Notes: generated by a model from the sequence alone, not told the origin. A DNA stretch of 64,000 nt from an uncultured Verrucomicrobiota bacterium (GCA_903896505.1 CAITXU010000246.1:1-64000); one strand, 5' to 3'; counted from the first letter of the stretch, positions 9,039-18,460 are shown. Numbers and translations are program-made.

Positions 9039-9590
9039 TTAACGGTTCCGGCGACGTTGAAGGGCCCAAGCTCCCAAGGCGACACCGGCGATTGATCCCC
9101 AAGTCGCTGGCTCTGGAACCTGGGTGGCCTTGATGTTGTCAATAGTGTAATATGGGTCCGCTGAGGAGGATGTTCCGAAGGTGAAGCGAACCCAGGAAGC
9201 ATGCTGAAAACCAGCCCCAAAGGTCACCGTTCCAATCGTGCTCACTGTTTCCGAGGCTCCGGTCGAGGCGGTGACAAGAGCGGTGGTATCAGTGGCAAAT
9301 TCAGTAAAATCGACCGAATTGAGGTCGAACAGCGGCGTGTTGGCGGTCAACTGCAAGAGATCACCGTCATATTGATAGATGGTCGCCGCCGTGTTCCCGA
9401 TGACTCCCGAGGCATAAAACCGTTGAGTGCCGCCCGCAGTGGATGCCAGGGTCAGCCCGTTTTCGGTGTAGCTCGAGTAGTCCGAAAAGTCGGACGCCAA
9501 GAGGTCGAAGGTCATGGTCACGGGTGTTGCTGCCCATGCCGCTGTGGTCATGCCGAGTCCGAAGACAAGGCACGCGGAAAAATTTTTCAT
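9039..9590 (-). CDS. PEP-CTERM sorting domain protein
   Basis: 183 aa from the ATG at 9590, chosen because it begins a clean signal peptide (MKNFSACLVFGLGMTTAAWA). The middle is a beta-rich secreted domain with no motif I recognise. The C-terminus has the tripartite exosortase signal: VPEPATW, a hydrophobic helix (GSIAGVALGAWAL) and a basic tail (QRRRNR). By established knowledge (exosortase/PEP-CTERM system) it should be cleaved and processed at the inner membrane. An exosortase and EpsI lie at 23.4-25.2 kb, and a sigma-54 activator of the kind often linked to PEP-CTERM genes is divergently encoded at 9817. Confidence 0.85.
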   Translation of the reverse strand: MKNFSACLVFGLGMTTAAWAATPVTMTFDLLASDFSDYSSYTENGLTLASTAGGTQRFYASGVIGNTAATIYQYDGDLLQLTANTPLFDLNSVDFTEFATDTTALVTASTGASETVSTIGTVTFGAGFQHASWVRFTFGTSSSADPYYTIDNIKATQVPEPATWGSIAGVALGAWALQRRRNR

Positions 9591-9792
9591 TGAGGTGGGT
9601 GGTGTTCGTTCCATGCCCACCTCGGGAACCCAGTCATCAGCGACCATCGCGGGTGCGCCGAGTTCGAGGGGGCTTGGACACCTCTATGCTTTCATTCCCG
9701 AATGACTCTCCGGTCACTGTTCCGCTACGAAGAAGAAAACTTCCCAACATCAATTTCAGATCGGAGGTGGTGATTGCTTTTGAGACTCAGAT

Positions 9793-9808
9793 GCAACAGC
9801 CTCACCTT
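9793..9808 (-). promoter_or_regulatory. Candidate sigma-54 promoter upstream of the PEP-CTERM gene
   Basis: On the minus strand the sequence AGGTGAGGCTGTTGCA has GG and GC dinucleotides separated by 10 nt and a perfect TTGCA at the -12 side, the spacing of sigma-54 promoters. It points toward the PEP-CTERM gene about 200 nt away, which is a long leader. The -24 half is only a partial match. Confidence 0.25.
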
Positions 9809-9816
9809 GCATCTGC

Positions 9817-11205
9817 ATGATCAACGTTTTTCATCCTGCCGATTTTCGATTTGAGCCCGCAGCCCGATTGCAACGGTTGGGGCTGGTTCACCGGGTGTTC
9901 GAAGATGTCGATGTGATTGAGTTGACGACCGCGACGTGCGATCTGGTCTATCTGGTTCCGCTGGAGGTGATGGATGACCCGATTTGGTCGCGATTGCGGG
10001 TGCGGTTTGCGCGGGCGAACCGTCCGTACGTGGTCTGGATGGAAAAGGTGGAGACTCGGGAAGTGGCACGCGGAATGCGTGACGGCGCTCTCGATGTTGT
10101 TTCGACTTACGATTCTGATGAGCGTTGGAGGGAGGCTGTGAACCGGGTCACCGAACACCAGTCGGTCTGGCTGCAATTGTATGGAGGCCGACCCCTCAGC
10201 CCGGACGACGTGTTGATTGGAAAGTCAGCAGCCATCCAGCGACTACAGCAAACAATCGATCGCCTGGGACCGACGGACGTCTGCGTGTTGATCAATGGCG
10301 AGTCGGGCGTCGGCAAGGAGCGGGTGGCTTCGGCACTGCACAAGGCGGGAAGGGGCGGAAGTTTCGTCGCCCTGAACTGTGCAGCGATTCCGAAGGACCT
10401 TCTGGAAGCGGAGTTATTCGGTGTGGAAAAAGGGGCGTTCACCGGAGCGCACAAAGCCCGTCCAGGGCTGGTGGAGCAGGCGCACGGCGGATCACTATTT
10501 TTGGATGAAATTGGCGAAATGGAGATTGGAGTGCAGCCAAAGCTCCTTCGATTTCTGGAGACCCGCAAGGCCCGCCGGGTGGGGGGCGAAAGCGAATACA
10601 AGGTCAACGTGCGGGTCGTTTCAGCGACCAACCGGAATCTGGACACTGAGATTGCAGAAAACCGGTTTCGTGCAGACCTCTATTACCGGTTGGCTGAAAT
10701 CACTTTGCAGGTGCCACCCTTGAGGGCACGACCCGAGGACATCGCGGAACTGGCCATTGCCTTTCTAAAGAAGGCGAATGAACGATTTGGCAAGAATTTT
10801 GAGAACATCGAACCGGCGTTGATCACCCGGTTTCACGGGTATAGCTGGCCGGGCAATGTCCGGGAGCTGAAGAGCACCATCGATCGCATGGTGTTGTTGT
10901 TTGACGGGCCCGTACTTCGAGCTCCCTGGTGGGATCAGCCGGAAGAGCCGACCCGCCGGGTGCGCGCGGACGGTCCGGTTGGGTCCCATCCGATGGCGCA
11001 ACCGTTGCCCGAACCTTCGAATTCGTTCAGCGCCCCTTCAGGGCCTTCGAATCCCGGCACTCTGGTCCCCAACGTCAAACAACGGATTGCGCTGGCACGG
11101 AAGCTTCTCGCCGAAAGTGACAACAATTATACCTGGGTGGCCGGTCAGCTGGGCATCAACGCCTCGACACTCTGGCGTTGGCGAAAAGCGGGAAAGCTCG
11201 ACTGA
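9817..11205 (+). CDS. Sigma-54-dependent transcriptional regulator (PEP-CTERM/PrsR-like)
   Basis: 462 aa. Residues 1-120 form a receiver-like N-terminal domain without an obvious phospho-acceptor pattern. The AAA+ domain follows: Walker A GESGVGKE (161-168), the sigma-54-contacting GAFTGA loop (206-211), Walker B GSLFLDEIGEM (225-235), then the arginine-finger region ENRFRADLYYRL and the lid motif SWPGNVREL. A proline/serine-rich linker leads to a C-terminal helix-turn-helix (about 415-462, WVAGQLGINASTLWRWRK). It is divergent from the PEP-CTERM gene and 21 nt upstream of an O-antigen-ligase-like gene, so control of surface polysaccharide and PEP-CTERM genes is likely, as for PrsR-type regulators. 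That link is inference. Confidence 0.9.
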   Translation: MINVFHPADFRFEPAARLQRLGLVHRVFEDVDVIELTTATCDLVYLVPLEVMDDPIWSRLRVRFARANRPYVVWMEKVETREVARGMRDGALDVVSTYDSDERWREAVNRVTEHQSVWLQLYGGRPLSPDDVLIGKSAAIQRLQQTIDRLGPTDVCVLINGESGVGKERVASALHKAGRGGSFVALNCAAIPKDLLEAELFGVEKGAFTGAHKARPGLVEQAHGGSLFLDEIGEMEIGVQPKLLRFLETRKARRVGGESEYKVNVRVVSATNRNLDTEIAENRFRADLYYRLAEITLQVPPLRARPEDIAELAIAFLKKANERFGKNFENIEPALITRFHGYSWPGNVRELKSTIDRMVLLFDGPVLRAPWWDQPEEPTRRVRADGPVGSHPMAQPLPEPSNSFSAPSGPSNPGTLVPNVKQRIALARKLLAESDNNYTWVAGQLGINASTLWRWRKAGKLD

Positions 11206-11226
11206 GGTCCCCCTAGGATATTCGCC

Positions 11227-12630
11227 ATGATCAAGGAAATCATCAAACTCATCTATGTGGTGTTGCTGTATGTGGCAATCGCCCCGGCGTTGGGTTTGTT
11301 TTTTTCCAAAAATCGCACTGCGGAGCGAATCGCGCTGGCGATCATGGTTTCCATGCCCTCGTGGATACCTGGCAAGTTGACTCTGATGATCAATTCGGTC
11401 GAATTGTACCGCGGTCACACCAAAGGCTTCGAATTTTCGAATATTGTTGCCTTGGGTATCGCCCTGACGATGGCGGCCTATTTTCGCAAGGAACCTGGCG
11501 TCCGTTTATCCCCGCCCGGCCTTCGATTTTATCTCCTTTATTGCGCGGTCAGCAGCATCTCCATCCTGGCGGCCCCCAACAAACTGTATGTCTTGATGGC
11601 CATTTGGAAGTTCACCACGGCGGTCATGATCTTTGTCGGTGCCTTCCATGCCTTCAGGGACTCCACGGACCTGAAATGGGTCATGCGGTCGCTGTCCATC
11701 ACTCTGATTGTGCAAACCCTGGTCTGCCTCAAGTTGCGCTATTTGGAAGGGCGCTGGCAGGTTCACGGGTGGTTCGAACACCAGAATCCGATGGCGATTT
11801 GGGCCTATTTGTGCGCCCTGCCGATTCTGGCAGCTGCCTTCTGCCGTCAGGTGTCGCAGGGTGACATGGTCCTTTTTCTCGGAGGAACCGGAGCCACGGC
11901 TCTGATGATCCTGCTTTCGGTGTCCCGGGGTGGCCTCGGGGCGCTCTGTATCGGCGCGGTGGCGGTGACCGGCCTGGCCTATCTCCGGGGCCCATCGCTT
12001 CGAAAAATCACGATCACCGGGATGGGAGCGTGCGCGGCGGTTGCGGCGGGGATGCTGGCACTCGATTCAATCATGGCCCGGGTGGAGGAGGCGGGTTCGC
12101 ATGAAGGAATGGAAGACCTTCGCCCGGTGCTGAATCGGATGTCGAAGCACATGCTGCAGGACTCTCCCATCGGCATCGGTTGGAACAATTTCGGGGTTAT
12201 GAACAGCCTTCCATATGACCGGTATTGTCAGGTGCTGATGGATTGGGACGAGAGCCGTGGATTTCGCATCATTGATGAACTATACTTTGCCTGTCCACTC
12301 ACTGAGAGCCTCTATTGGCTCCTCTTGTCCGAAACCGGGTATGGAGGCTTCCTCACCTATGCCCTGTTCGAAGCCCTGACGCTGTGGTGGGCGTTCCGGG
12401 GTCTTCTCTATTTTTGGAAGGCACCCCTCGGTTATTTTCTTGGGGGCGTCCTGGTGGCCCTTTGCCTGACATATGCCCACGGATTGGTGGAACGGGTCCT
12501 CAGCCAGACCAAGAATCTTTCGGCCTGGCTCATATTCTGCGGCTTCATGGCCCGGGTGCAATACCTCCGCCAGCGTGGCCTTCCCACCTCGTTCGATCTG
12601 CCGCGAACCAAACGCCGCGCTCTGGCCTGA
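11227..12630 (+). CDS. O-antigen ligase/polymerase-like membrane protein (possibly exosortase-associated O-glycosylation ligase)
   Basis: 467 aa with about ten hydrophobic segments and a large periplasmic loop in the second half containing GIGWNNFGVMN. The pattern of an N-terminal FFSKNRTAERIALAIMVS, WFEHQNPMAIWAY and VSRGGLGALCIGAV (Arg in a short loop) is that of the Wzy_C/O-antigen ligase superfamily, and it resembles the exosortase-A-associated O-glycosylation ligase group. It starts with AGGA 12 nt before the ATG. The GT4 gene follows 13 nt downstream, giving a regulator-ligase-glycosyltransferase cluster. A polymerase and a ligase cannot be told apart from the sequence. Confidence 0.8.
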   Translation: MIKEIIKLIYVVLLYVAIAPALGLFFSKNRTAERIALAIMVSMPSWIPGKLTLMINSVELYRGHTKGFEFSNIVALGIALTMAAYFRKEPGVRLSPPGLRFYLLYCAVSSISILAAPNKLYVLMAIWKFTTAVMIFVGAFHAFRDSTDLKWVMRSLSITLIVQTLVCLKLRYLEGRWQVHGWFEHQNPMAIWAYLCALPILAAAFCRQVSQGDMVLFLGGTGATALMILLSVSRGGLGALCIGAVAVTGLAYLRGPSLRKITITGMGACAAVAAGMLALDSIMARVEEAGSHEGMEDLRPVLNRMSKHMLQDSPIGIGWNNFGVMNSLPYDRYCQVLMDWDESRGFRIIDELYFACPLTESLYWLLLSETGYGGFLTYALFEALTLWWAFRGLLYFWKAPLGYFLGGVLVALCLTYAHGLVERVLSQTKNLSAWLIFCGFMARVQYLRQRGLPTSFDLPRTKRRALA

Positions 12631-12643
12631 AACCTCCGCCACC

Positions 12644-13993
12644 ATGTCCCAATCCCCTGATCCGAGTTTGCAACGTCGTGGCTCTTCCAACGGACGCCCG
12701 CGCGTCCTGGTCGTGGCTGAGTCGGCGAACCCCGTCCTCACCAGTGTGTCGCTCATCGGGTGGAGCTTCAGTCGCGCCTTGTCCGAGGTGGCCGATGTCC
12801 ACCTGGCGGCAGAAATCCGGAATGAGAAGAATATCCGGGCGGCGGGCCTGGGGAGGATGGAATTCACGCCCATCAACAACCGCCGGTGGCAGGGTTTGGC
12901 GTGGAATGTGTCCAAGGTGCTGCGAGGCGGCACTGCTCTTGGATGGAGCACGTACTCCGCCCTGGCCACCCTGGCATACCCGGCTTTTGAGCGCCGGGTG
13001 TGGCGTGAATTTGGACCGCGCATCCGCGCAGGTGAATTCGATGTGGTCCACCGCATCGTGCCCAACGCACCGGTCACCCCCAGCCTCCTGGCCACCCGAT
13101 GCGCCCGGGCAGGTGCCCGATTTGTTTTGGGTCCTCTGAATGGAGGAGTTCCCTGGCCCAAGGAATTCGCCCATTTGCAGCGCGCCGAGCGGGAGTGGTT
13201 GGGACGTTTCCGAAACCTCCATCGGGTGCTTCCGGGATTTCATTCCACCCGACGGGATTCTGCGGCTTTGCTGATTGGCGCACGCATCGCCTGGAAGGAA
13301 ATGCCTGCCCAATACCATTCCAAGTGCGTGTTTGTGCCGGAAAACGCCATCGACTCAGCCAAATTCCCACGTCGCGAAGCCCGCCCTTTCGCCGAGCCGT
13401 TGCGGGTGGCTTTTGTTGGACGCCTGGTGCCACTCAAGGGCGTCGACATGCTGATTGAGGCGTCCGCCGAACTGGCCCGCGCGGGACGGCTTCGTCTGGA
13501 CATCATCGGCGACGGACCTGAGCTGCCAAAGCTGCGGAAACTGGTGTCCGATTTGGGCATCGCCGGGGCGGTTGAGTTTCCAGGTTGGGTGAAGCACGAT
13601 CAACTGGCGGACCGGCTCACCCGCTCCCATCTCTTCGGTTTTCCCAGCGTGCGCGAATTTGGCGGGGGCGTGGTGCTGGAAGCCATGGCACTGGGCCTGG
13701 TGCCCGTGGTGCTGGACTACGGAGGACCTGCGGAATTGGTTCCGCCGGGTTCCGGATGGTGCCTGCCCATGGGTCCAAGAGCGACCATCGTTCAAGATCT
13801 GGCGCGGGTATTCTCCGAATGCCTGTCCGATCCAACACGTTTAGTTGCCGCTGCGGTCCGAGCACAGGAACATGTCTTTAAATATTTCACCTGGGAGGCC
13901 AAAGCCCGTCAGGTGGTCGAGGTCTACGATTGGGTCTGCGGACGCCAGACAGATAAGCCAGACTGGGGAGTCCCCTTTGGCTTTCCCCGCTAA
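12644..13993 (+). CDS. Glycosyltransferase family 4
   Basis: 449 aa from the ATG at 12644, just after the upstream gene; the frame is open further upstream but that part overlaps the ligase gene. The C-terminal GT-B half is clear: RVAFVGRLVPLKGVDMLIEA (donor-domain entry), DIIGDGPELPKL, VEFPGWVKHDQLADRL, and the E-x7-E motif in REFGGGVVLEAMALGLVPV. The N-terminal half carries NGGVPWPKEFAHLQ, typical of the acceptor domain. It probably adds a sugar to a lipid-linked or extracellular glycan made with the adjacent ligase-like protein. The donor cannot be inferred. Confidence 0.9.
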   Translation: MSQSPDPSLQRRGSSNGRPRVLVVAESANPVLTSVSLIGWSFSRALSEVADVHLAAEIRNEKNIRAAGLGRMEFTPINNRRWQGLAWNVSKVLRGGTALGWSTYSALATLAYPAFERRVWREFGPRIRAGEFDVVHRIVPNAPVTPSLLATRCARAGARFVLGPLNGGVPWPKEFAHLQRAEREWLGRFRNLHRVLPGFHSTRRDSAALLIGARIAWKEMPAQYHSKCVFVPENAIDSAKFPRREARPFAEPLRVAFVGRLVPLKGVDMLIEASAELARAGRLRLDIIGDGPELPKLRKLVSDLGIAGAVEFPGWVKHDQLADRLTRSHLFGFPSVREFGGGVVLEAMALGLVPVVLDYGGPAELVPPGSGWCLPMGPRATIVQDLARVFSECLSDPTRLVAAAVRAQEHVFKYFTWEAKARQVVEVYDWVCGRQTDKPDWGVPFGFPR

Positions 13994-14045
13994 ACCGCAG
14001 TCATCCCCCTTTACGCATTCATCAGAATTTAGGAATTTCATTTCT

Positions 14046-14606
14046 ATGTATGGAATGGTTAATAAGGCAGTGGAAGAGTTGGTGTGTCTTCATCACGGTG
14101 AACACACTTGGCAAAAGATCAAGGAACGGTCCGACGTGGATGTCGACGTCTTCATTTCCAACGAAGCCTATCCGGATGACATCACGTATCGTTTGGTCGG
14201 AGCCGCCAGCGAGATTCTGGGGCAGCCTGCAGACGAAATCCTGATCGCCTTTGGAGAGCATTGGGTTTTGAACACCGCTCAAAAGGGCTACGGCCAAATG
14301 ATGCAGGCCGGAGGGCGGACGCTTCCAGAGTTCCTCATCAATTTGCCCAATTTCCACAGTCGCGTGGCCATGATTTTTCCGAAATTGCAACCACCGCGTT
14401 TCGAGTGCCGGGACATCACTCCCCACTCCCTCCGTCTTCATTACTATTCCCACCGCCCGGGACTTGCCTCTTTTGTCGTCGGCCTGATGCAGGGACTGGG
14501 AAAGATGTTCCACACTCCCGTGGTGGTCCGCCTGGCCATTCCGAAAGGGGATGCATCCGATCATGATGTCTTTGATGTCACGTGGCAGACGATGTCAGAA
14601 ACATGA
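14046..14606 (+). CDS. H-NOX haem-binding NO/O2 sensor protein
   Basis: 186 aa, the normal length for a stand-alone H-NOX domain, starting MYGMVNKAVEELV. The proximal haem ligand is His104 in NLPNFHSRVAMIFP, and the propionate-binding Y-x-S-x-R motif is Y133-Y-S-H-R137 in LHYYSHRPGL. These two features define the family. I see no evident distal Tyr, but its position cannot be fixed by eye; without it the protein would prefer NO over O2. AGGA lies 9 nt before the ATG. The stop codon overlaps the ATG of the hybrid kinase (ATGA), so the two are translationally coupled and should form an H-NOX/kinase signalling pair. Confidence 0.92.
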   Translation: MYGMVNKAVEELVCLHHGEHTWQKIKERSDVDVDVFISNEAYPDDITYRLVGAASEILGQPADEILIAFGEHWVLNTAQKGYGQMMQAGGRTLPEFLINLPNFHSRVAMIFPKLQPPRFECRDITPHSLRLHYYSHRPGLASFVVGLMQGLGKMFHTPVVVRLAIPKGDASDHDVFDVTWQTMSET

Positions 14607-17578
14607 GTCCGGATGATTCCCCACGGCAACCCTTGGGTCTTCCCCCGGAACAGTTTGCCGCCGCATTCCCATTCCATGTCGCCATTGGATCCAACCTGGA
14701 GGTACTTCAGGTCGGTTCGACGCTGGCTAGGCTTTGTCCTGATGTCCACGCCGGAACGGATTTTGCAGCGGCGTTTCATTCCCTGCGTCCACATGGGGAC
14801 CTGAGCTGGACATGGCTGAAAGAGAATCGTCGCTATTTTATTTTATTGGAGCACCGGTCCACCCGGCTCCAACTCCGGGGGGAATTCATGCCCCTGCCCG
14901 ACGGCAAGAGTGCCCTGTTCCTTGGTTCACCCTGGATTACCGATTCCCAGGAGTTCACGGCCCGCGGACTGAGTTTTGACGATTTTGCTGTCCACGATCC
15001 CGTGGTCGATTTGCTTCAAGTACTGCAATCGAGTCAGATAGCTTTGGATGATGCGAGGCGACTCAATGTCCGGCTCACGGGCCAGCGGGCCGAATTACGG
15101 GCGGCCAATGACCGGTTGCGAGCCCAGGAGTCCGAGGCACGGATGCTGGCCCTGGTGGCTGCCCGGACGGACAACAGTGTGATCCTCACGGATGCCCGCG
15201 GATTGACAGTGTGGGTGAACGAAGGGTTTACCCGCATGACGGGCTTCACTCTGGAGGACATGCACGGAAAGAAGCCGGGTGACCTTGTGCAAGGGTCTGC
15301 CACCGATCCCACAACGGTGCGGTGGATGCACCAATGCGTATCCCAGGGGCAGGGCTTTAGCGCTAATATATTGAACTATTCAAAGACTCTTCGTCCCTAC
15401 TGGATCAGTCTTGAAGTTCAACCCATTCATGATTCCTCAGGTCAACTGACTCATTTCATGGCCCTTCAGAGGGACATTACCGCCGAACGGGCGGCACAGC
15501 AGCGATTGACGCTCCAGTTTGAAGTCTCGAACGTGTTAACCCGGGCGGGCAATTTTGCGGTGGCCCTACCCGCGATGTTGAAAGCCGTGGTCGGAGAGAT
15601 GGGGTTGCAGCTCGGACAAATCTGGCGGGTCCGGGGTGACCGCCTCCGATTTGCCGAAGCGTGGCACCCCCCGGAGGTGCAGTTGGCCAGTTTTGTAGGT
15701 GCCAGCCGGAGACGTCTCTTCGCCCCGGGAGAAGGCCTTCCAGGCAGGGTGTGGGAAACGGCGCGACCGGAATGGATCCCTGACGTGGCACAGGCTGAAC
15801 CACACACCCGTGCAAGCGCGGCGCGGGAGAACGGGTTCACCACCGCCTATGCGTTTCCGGTTTTCGTTCGTGAAAACGTCTGGGGCGTTATGGAGTTCTT
15901 TGGGTCGTATTTGGAAAAGCCGGATGCTGCCCTTTCGCAAACCCTGGCGTCGCTTGCCGACCAATTGGGACAATTCATTGCCCGGCGGGAGGCAGAGGAA
16001 GGTCTCCGCCTCGCGAAAGTGGCGGCAGAGGCTGCCAACCAGGCCAAGAGCGATTTTCTGGCCATGATGAGCCATGAAATCCGCACCCCCTTGAATGCAG
16101 TCATCGGAATGACCGAATTGCTTCTCAAGAGTCAACTGAATGCCCGCCAGGCGGAATGCGCACGGATTGCCGCCGACGGAGGTGCGGCCTTGCTCGATCT
16201 CATCAATGACATCCTGGATTTCTCAAAGATCGAATCCGGAGAACAGTTCGAGCTGGAGTCCGACCAGTTTGATCTTGAGCGGGTCGTTTGTGGCGTCGCC
16301 GATTTACTCAGACCCCGTGCGACGGATAAGGGCCTGACGCTGGACATCCACTATCAGCCTGAAGTTCCAGTCTGGGCCATTGGTGATGCCGGACGCATTC
16401 GACAGGTGCTGATGAATCTCGTCGGTAATGCCATCAAATTCACGGAACAGGGTGGCATCCGTCTGCGCGTGATGCTTCAGGAGAGGGAATCTCAGTCTGT
16501 GCGGCTCCGGTTTGAGGTCGAGGACACCGGGGTGGGCATTGAAGCGGAGGACTTCCCACGCCTTTTTCAGGTGTTTTCTCAAGTGGACCGTGACGCACTG
16601 CGTCGCCGCGGCGGTACCGGCCTCGGATTGGCGATATCCAAGCGGCTGGTGGAATTGATGGGGGGCAAGATCGGAGTCACGAGCCTTGTCGGCGAAGGAT
16701 CCGTATTTTGGTTCGAACTCAAACTGGCCGTTGCCGACTGCGCTGAGTCCGTTGCGACCTCCGGGGGAATGTCGATCCTGGACTTCTCCCACCTCGGAAT
16801 TCGGATTCTGGCAGCCGACGACAACGAAGCGAATCGTCGGTTGATTGAATTCACGTTGGAAGAGATGGGTTTAAGGTCGGATTTCGTCCAAAATGGAATG
16901 GAAGCAGTGGATTACTGGCAACAGCATGATCCCGATGTCATTCTGATGGATTGTCAGATGCCTCTGCTGGATGGTTTCGAGGCCTCCCGCCTGATTCGGC
17001 GCCAGGAGGCGGAACGCGGGCCCTCTGGAAAGCACCGGGTTCGAATCGTTGCCTTGACGGCAAATGCATTGAAAGGGGTTGAGGAGCGGTGTATCGAGGC
17101 CGGTATGGATGCCTACCTGACCAAGCCGTTCACGGTTCAGCAGTTAAGTGCCGTGCTGGTTCCAACTTCCGAGTCCGATGTGACACCGATGGTGGCCGAC
17201 CACCCTCCGGTCGCTATCATCCCTGCATTTGACCCTTCGCTACCCGATCAACTGGCCACTGACCTCGGTGCGGACAGCGCAATTCCCTTGATGGAGGACT
17301 TTCTCGCGGAATTGCCCGGTCAATTGCTGGAACTCCAACGGCTTGCCACAGAAAGCCGTCGGGAGGAACTCTTCCGCCTGGCACATTCCCTGCAGGGAAT
17401 CGGTCTTTCCTTTGGCCTTGCGGGCATGGGGTCCAAGCTTCGCGATCTCGAAGCAATTGCCAAGACCTGCACCTTGGGCGAGGCAACCACATTGATCTCC
17501 CTGATTTCGTCCGAAGCCACACGGAGTGTGACCGGACTCCGCTCCTGGATTGCGGCTCATACGCCCGCTTCCAACTAA
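14603..17578 (+). CDS. Hybrid sensor histidine kinase with HNOBA-like, PAS, GAF, receiver and HPt domains
   Basis: 991 aa from the ATG that overlaps the H-NOX stop. Residues about 20-150 resemble the haem-NO-binding-associated (HNOBA) domain (FPFHVAIGSNLEVLQVG), followed by a coiled coil (about 145-175), a PAS domain (NSVILTDARGLTVWVNEGFT), a GAF-like domain (about 310-460), a dimerisation/phosphoacceptor domain with His491 (MMSHEIRTPLNAVIGM), an ATPase domain with N box MNLVGNAIKFTEQGG and G boxes DTGVGI and GTGLGLAISKRL, a receiver with Asp783 (VILMDCQMPLLDGFEA) and Lys in YLTKPF, and an HPt-like tail with His928 (AHSLQG). It is therefore a complete phosphorelay in one chain. Its input is probably the coupled H-NOX protein. 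No separate output regulator is visible nearby. Confidence 0.92.
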   Translation: MSPDDSPRQPLGLPPEQFAAAFPFHVAIGSNLEVLQVGSTLARLCPDVHAGTDFAAAFHSLRPHGDLSWTWLKENRRYFILLEHRSTRLQLRGEFMPLPDGKSALFLGSPWITDSQEFTARGLSFDDFAVHDPVVDLLQVLQSSQIALDDARRLNVRLTGQRAELRAANDRLRAQESEARMLALVAARTDNSVILTDARGLTVWVNEGFTRMTGFTLEDMHGKKPGDLVQGSATDPTTVRWMHQCVSQGQGFSANILNYSKTLRPYWISLEVQPIHDSSGQLTHFMALQRDITAERAAQQRLTLQFEVSNVLTRAGNFAVALPAMLKAVVGEMGLQLGQIWRVRGDRLRFAEAWHPPEVQLASFVGASRRRLFAPGEGLPGRVWETARPEWIPDVAQAEPHTRASAARENGFTTAYAFPVFVRENVWGVMEFFGSYLEKPDAALSQTLASLADQLGQFIARREAEEGLRLAKVAAEAANQAKSDFLAMMSHEIRTPLNAVIGMTELLLKSQLNARQAECARIAADGGAALLDLINDILDFSKIESGEQFELESDQFDLERVVCGVADLLRPRATDKGLTLDIHYQPEVPVWAIGDAGRIRQVLMNLVGNAIKFTEQGGIRLRVMLQERESQSVRLRFEVEDTGVGIEAEDFPRLFQVFSQVDRDALRRRGGTGLGLAISKRLVELMGGKIGVTSLVGEGSVFWFELKLAVADCAESVATSGGMSILDFSHLGIRILAADDNEANRRLIEFTLEEMGLRSDFVQNGMEAVDYWQQHDPDVILMDCQMPLLDGFEASRLIRRQEAERGPSGKHRVRIVALTANALKGVEERCIEAGMDAYLTKPFTVQQLSAVLVPTSESDVTPMVADHPPVAIIPAFDPSLPDQLATDLGADSAIPLMEDFLAELPGQLLELQRLATESRREELFRLAHSLQGIGLSFGLAGMGSKLRDLEAIAKTCTLGEATTLISLISSEATRSVTGLRSWIAAHTPASN

Positions 17579-17631
17579 TACCCCCCCGAGCCCGAGGGCC
17601 GCTGCACCCTGCACATTCTCCCGGTAATTGT

Positions 17632-17656
17632 TACAGATGACCTGTCCCTTAGTTTG
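17632..17656 (+). repeat. Dispersed short repeat, copy 2 (ACAGATGACCTGTCCCTTAGTT)
   Basis: An intergenic copy between the hybrid kinase and purN; it matches the copies at 45361, 57982, 58924 and 58963 over the core and the TTAGTTTG tail. Confidence 0.8.
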
Positions 17657-17685
17657 CAAATGCCTTGAATCCATCGATAGCCTAG

Positions 17686-17724
17686 CCTTACCAATGTAAT
17701 TGGAGTTCAATCAGTTATACCGAC
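17686..17724 (+). repeat. Degenerate tail of the GC-rich REP-like family
   Basis: The stretch TACCAATGTAATTGGAGTTC resembles the TACCGATGTGACTGTGATTC tail found at 37275 and 39550. Only the tail half is present; the GC-rich palindrome is missing. Confidence 0.4.
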
Positions 17725-17784
17725 AAATCATAAACGGCCTTCGATTGCACTTGCCTCCGGTCTGACAACTTGCGCTTCTTGGCC

Positions 17785-18420
17785 ATGGAACAGTTTCAAC
17801 CGCTACGGGTCGCCGTCCTCGGTTCCGGTCGTGGAACCAATTTTGTCGCACTCTCCGAGGCCATTCAGCGGGATGGGCTTCCAGTGGATGTCCGGCTGGT
17901 GATCAGCGATGTGGAGACCGCCCCCATTCTGGCGCACGCCCGGGAACGAGGCGATACCGCGCTTTATCTACCGCCGGGAGCGTTTCGCACCAAGCTGGAT
18001 GAAGTGGCGGAGGCTGCCTACCTGCAGGCATTGGACGAGGCCGGTGTCGAGTTTCTTGTCCTGGCCGGATTCATGCGGATTCTGAAGGGTCCATTGCTGC
18101 ATCGATTTTCCGGTCGCGTCGTGAACATCCACCCGTCGCTGCTTCCGGCTTTTCCAGGTCTGAATGCCTGGCAACAGGCTCTGGACTATGGAGTCAAAGT
18201 GACCGGCTGTACGGTTCATCTCGTGGACGAAGGAGTGGATACCGGACCCATTCTGGCCCAACGCGCAGTGCCCGTGCTGGATACGGACACTCCCGCCACC
18301 TTGCACGAACGCATTCAGGTGGCCGAGCGTGAACTCTATCCGTCCGTGATCGGCGCACTCGCCCGGCGGCAAATCCAGGTTCGTGGCCGCTTGACCCGTG
18401 GGTTTTCCGACGGAAGATAG
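17785..18420 (+). CDS. purN: Phosphoribosylglycinamide formyltransferase
   Basis: 211 aa from the ATG at 17785 (a TTG 15 nt upstream is in frame). It transfers a formyl group from 10-formyl-THF to GAR in purine synthesis. Visible family features are the N-terminal phosphate-binding RVAVLGSGRGTNF, the catalytic Asn/His block GRVVNIHPSLLPAFPG (Asn and His of the N-x-H motif), and the Asp in GCTVHLVDEGVDTGPILAQ. The length is normal. It stands before mqnD, 40 nt apart, with no obvious functional link. Confidence 0.93.
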   Translation: MEQFQPLRVAVLGSGRGTNFVALSEAIQRDGLPVDVRLVISDVETAPILAHARERGDTALYLPPGAFRTKLDEVAEAAYLQALDEAGVEFLVLAGFMRILKGPLLHRFSGRVVNIHPSLLPAFPGLNAWQQALDYGVKVTGCTVHLVDEGVDTGPILAQRAVPVLDTDTPATLHERIQVAERELYPSVIGALARRQIQVRGRLTRGFSDGR

Positions 18421-18460
18421 AGGCTCGGAGACGATCCTTCGGAGTTCCTCCGCATTATTC

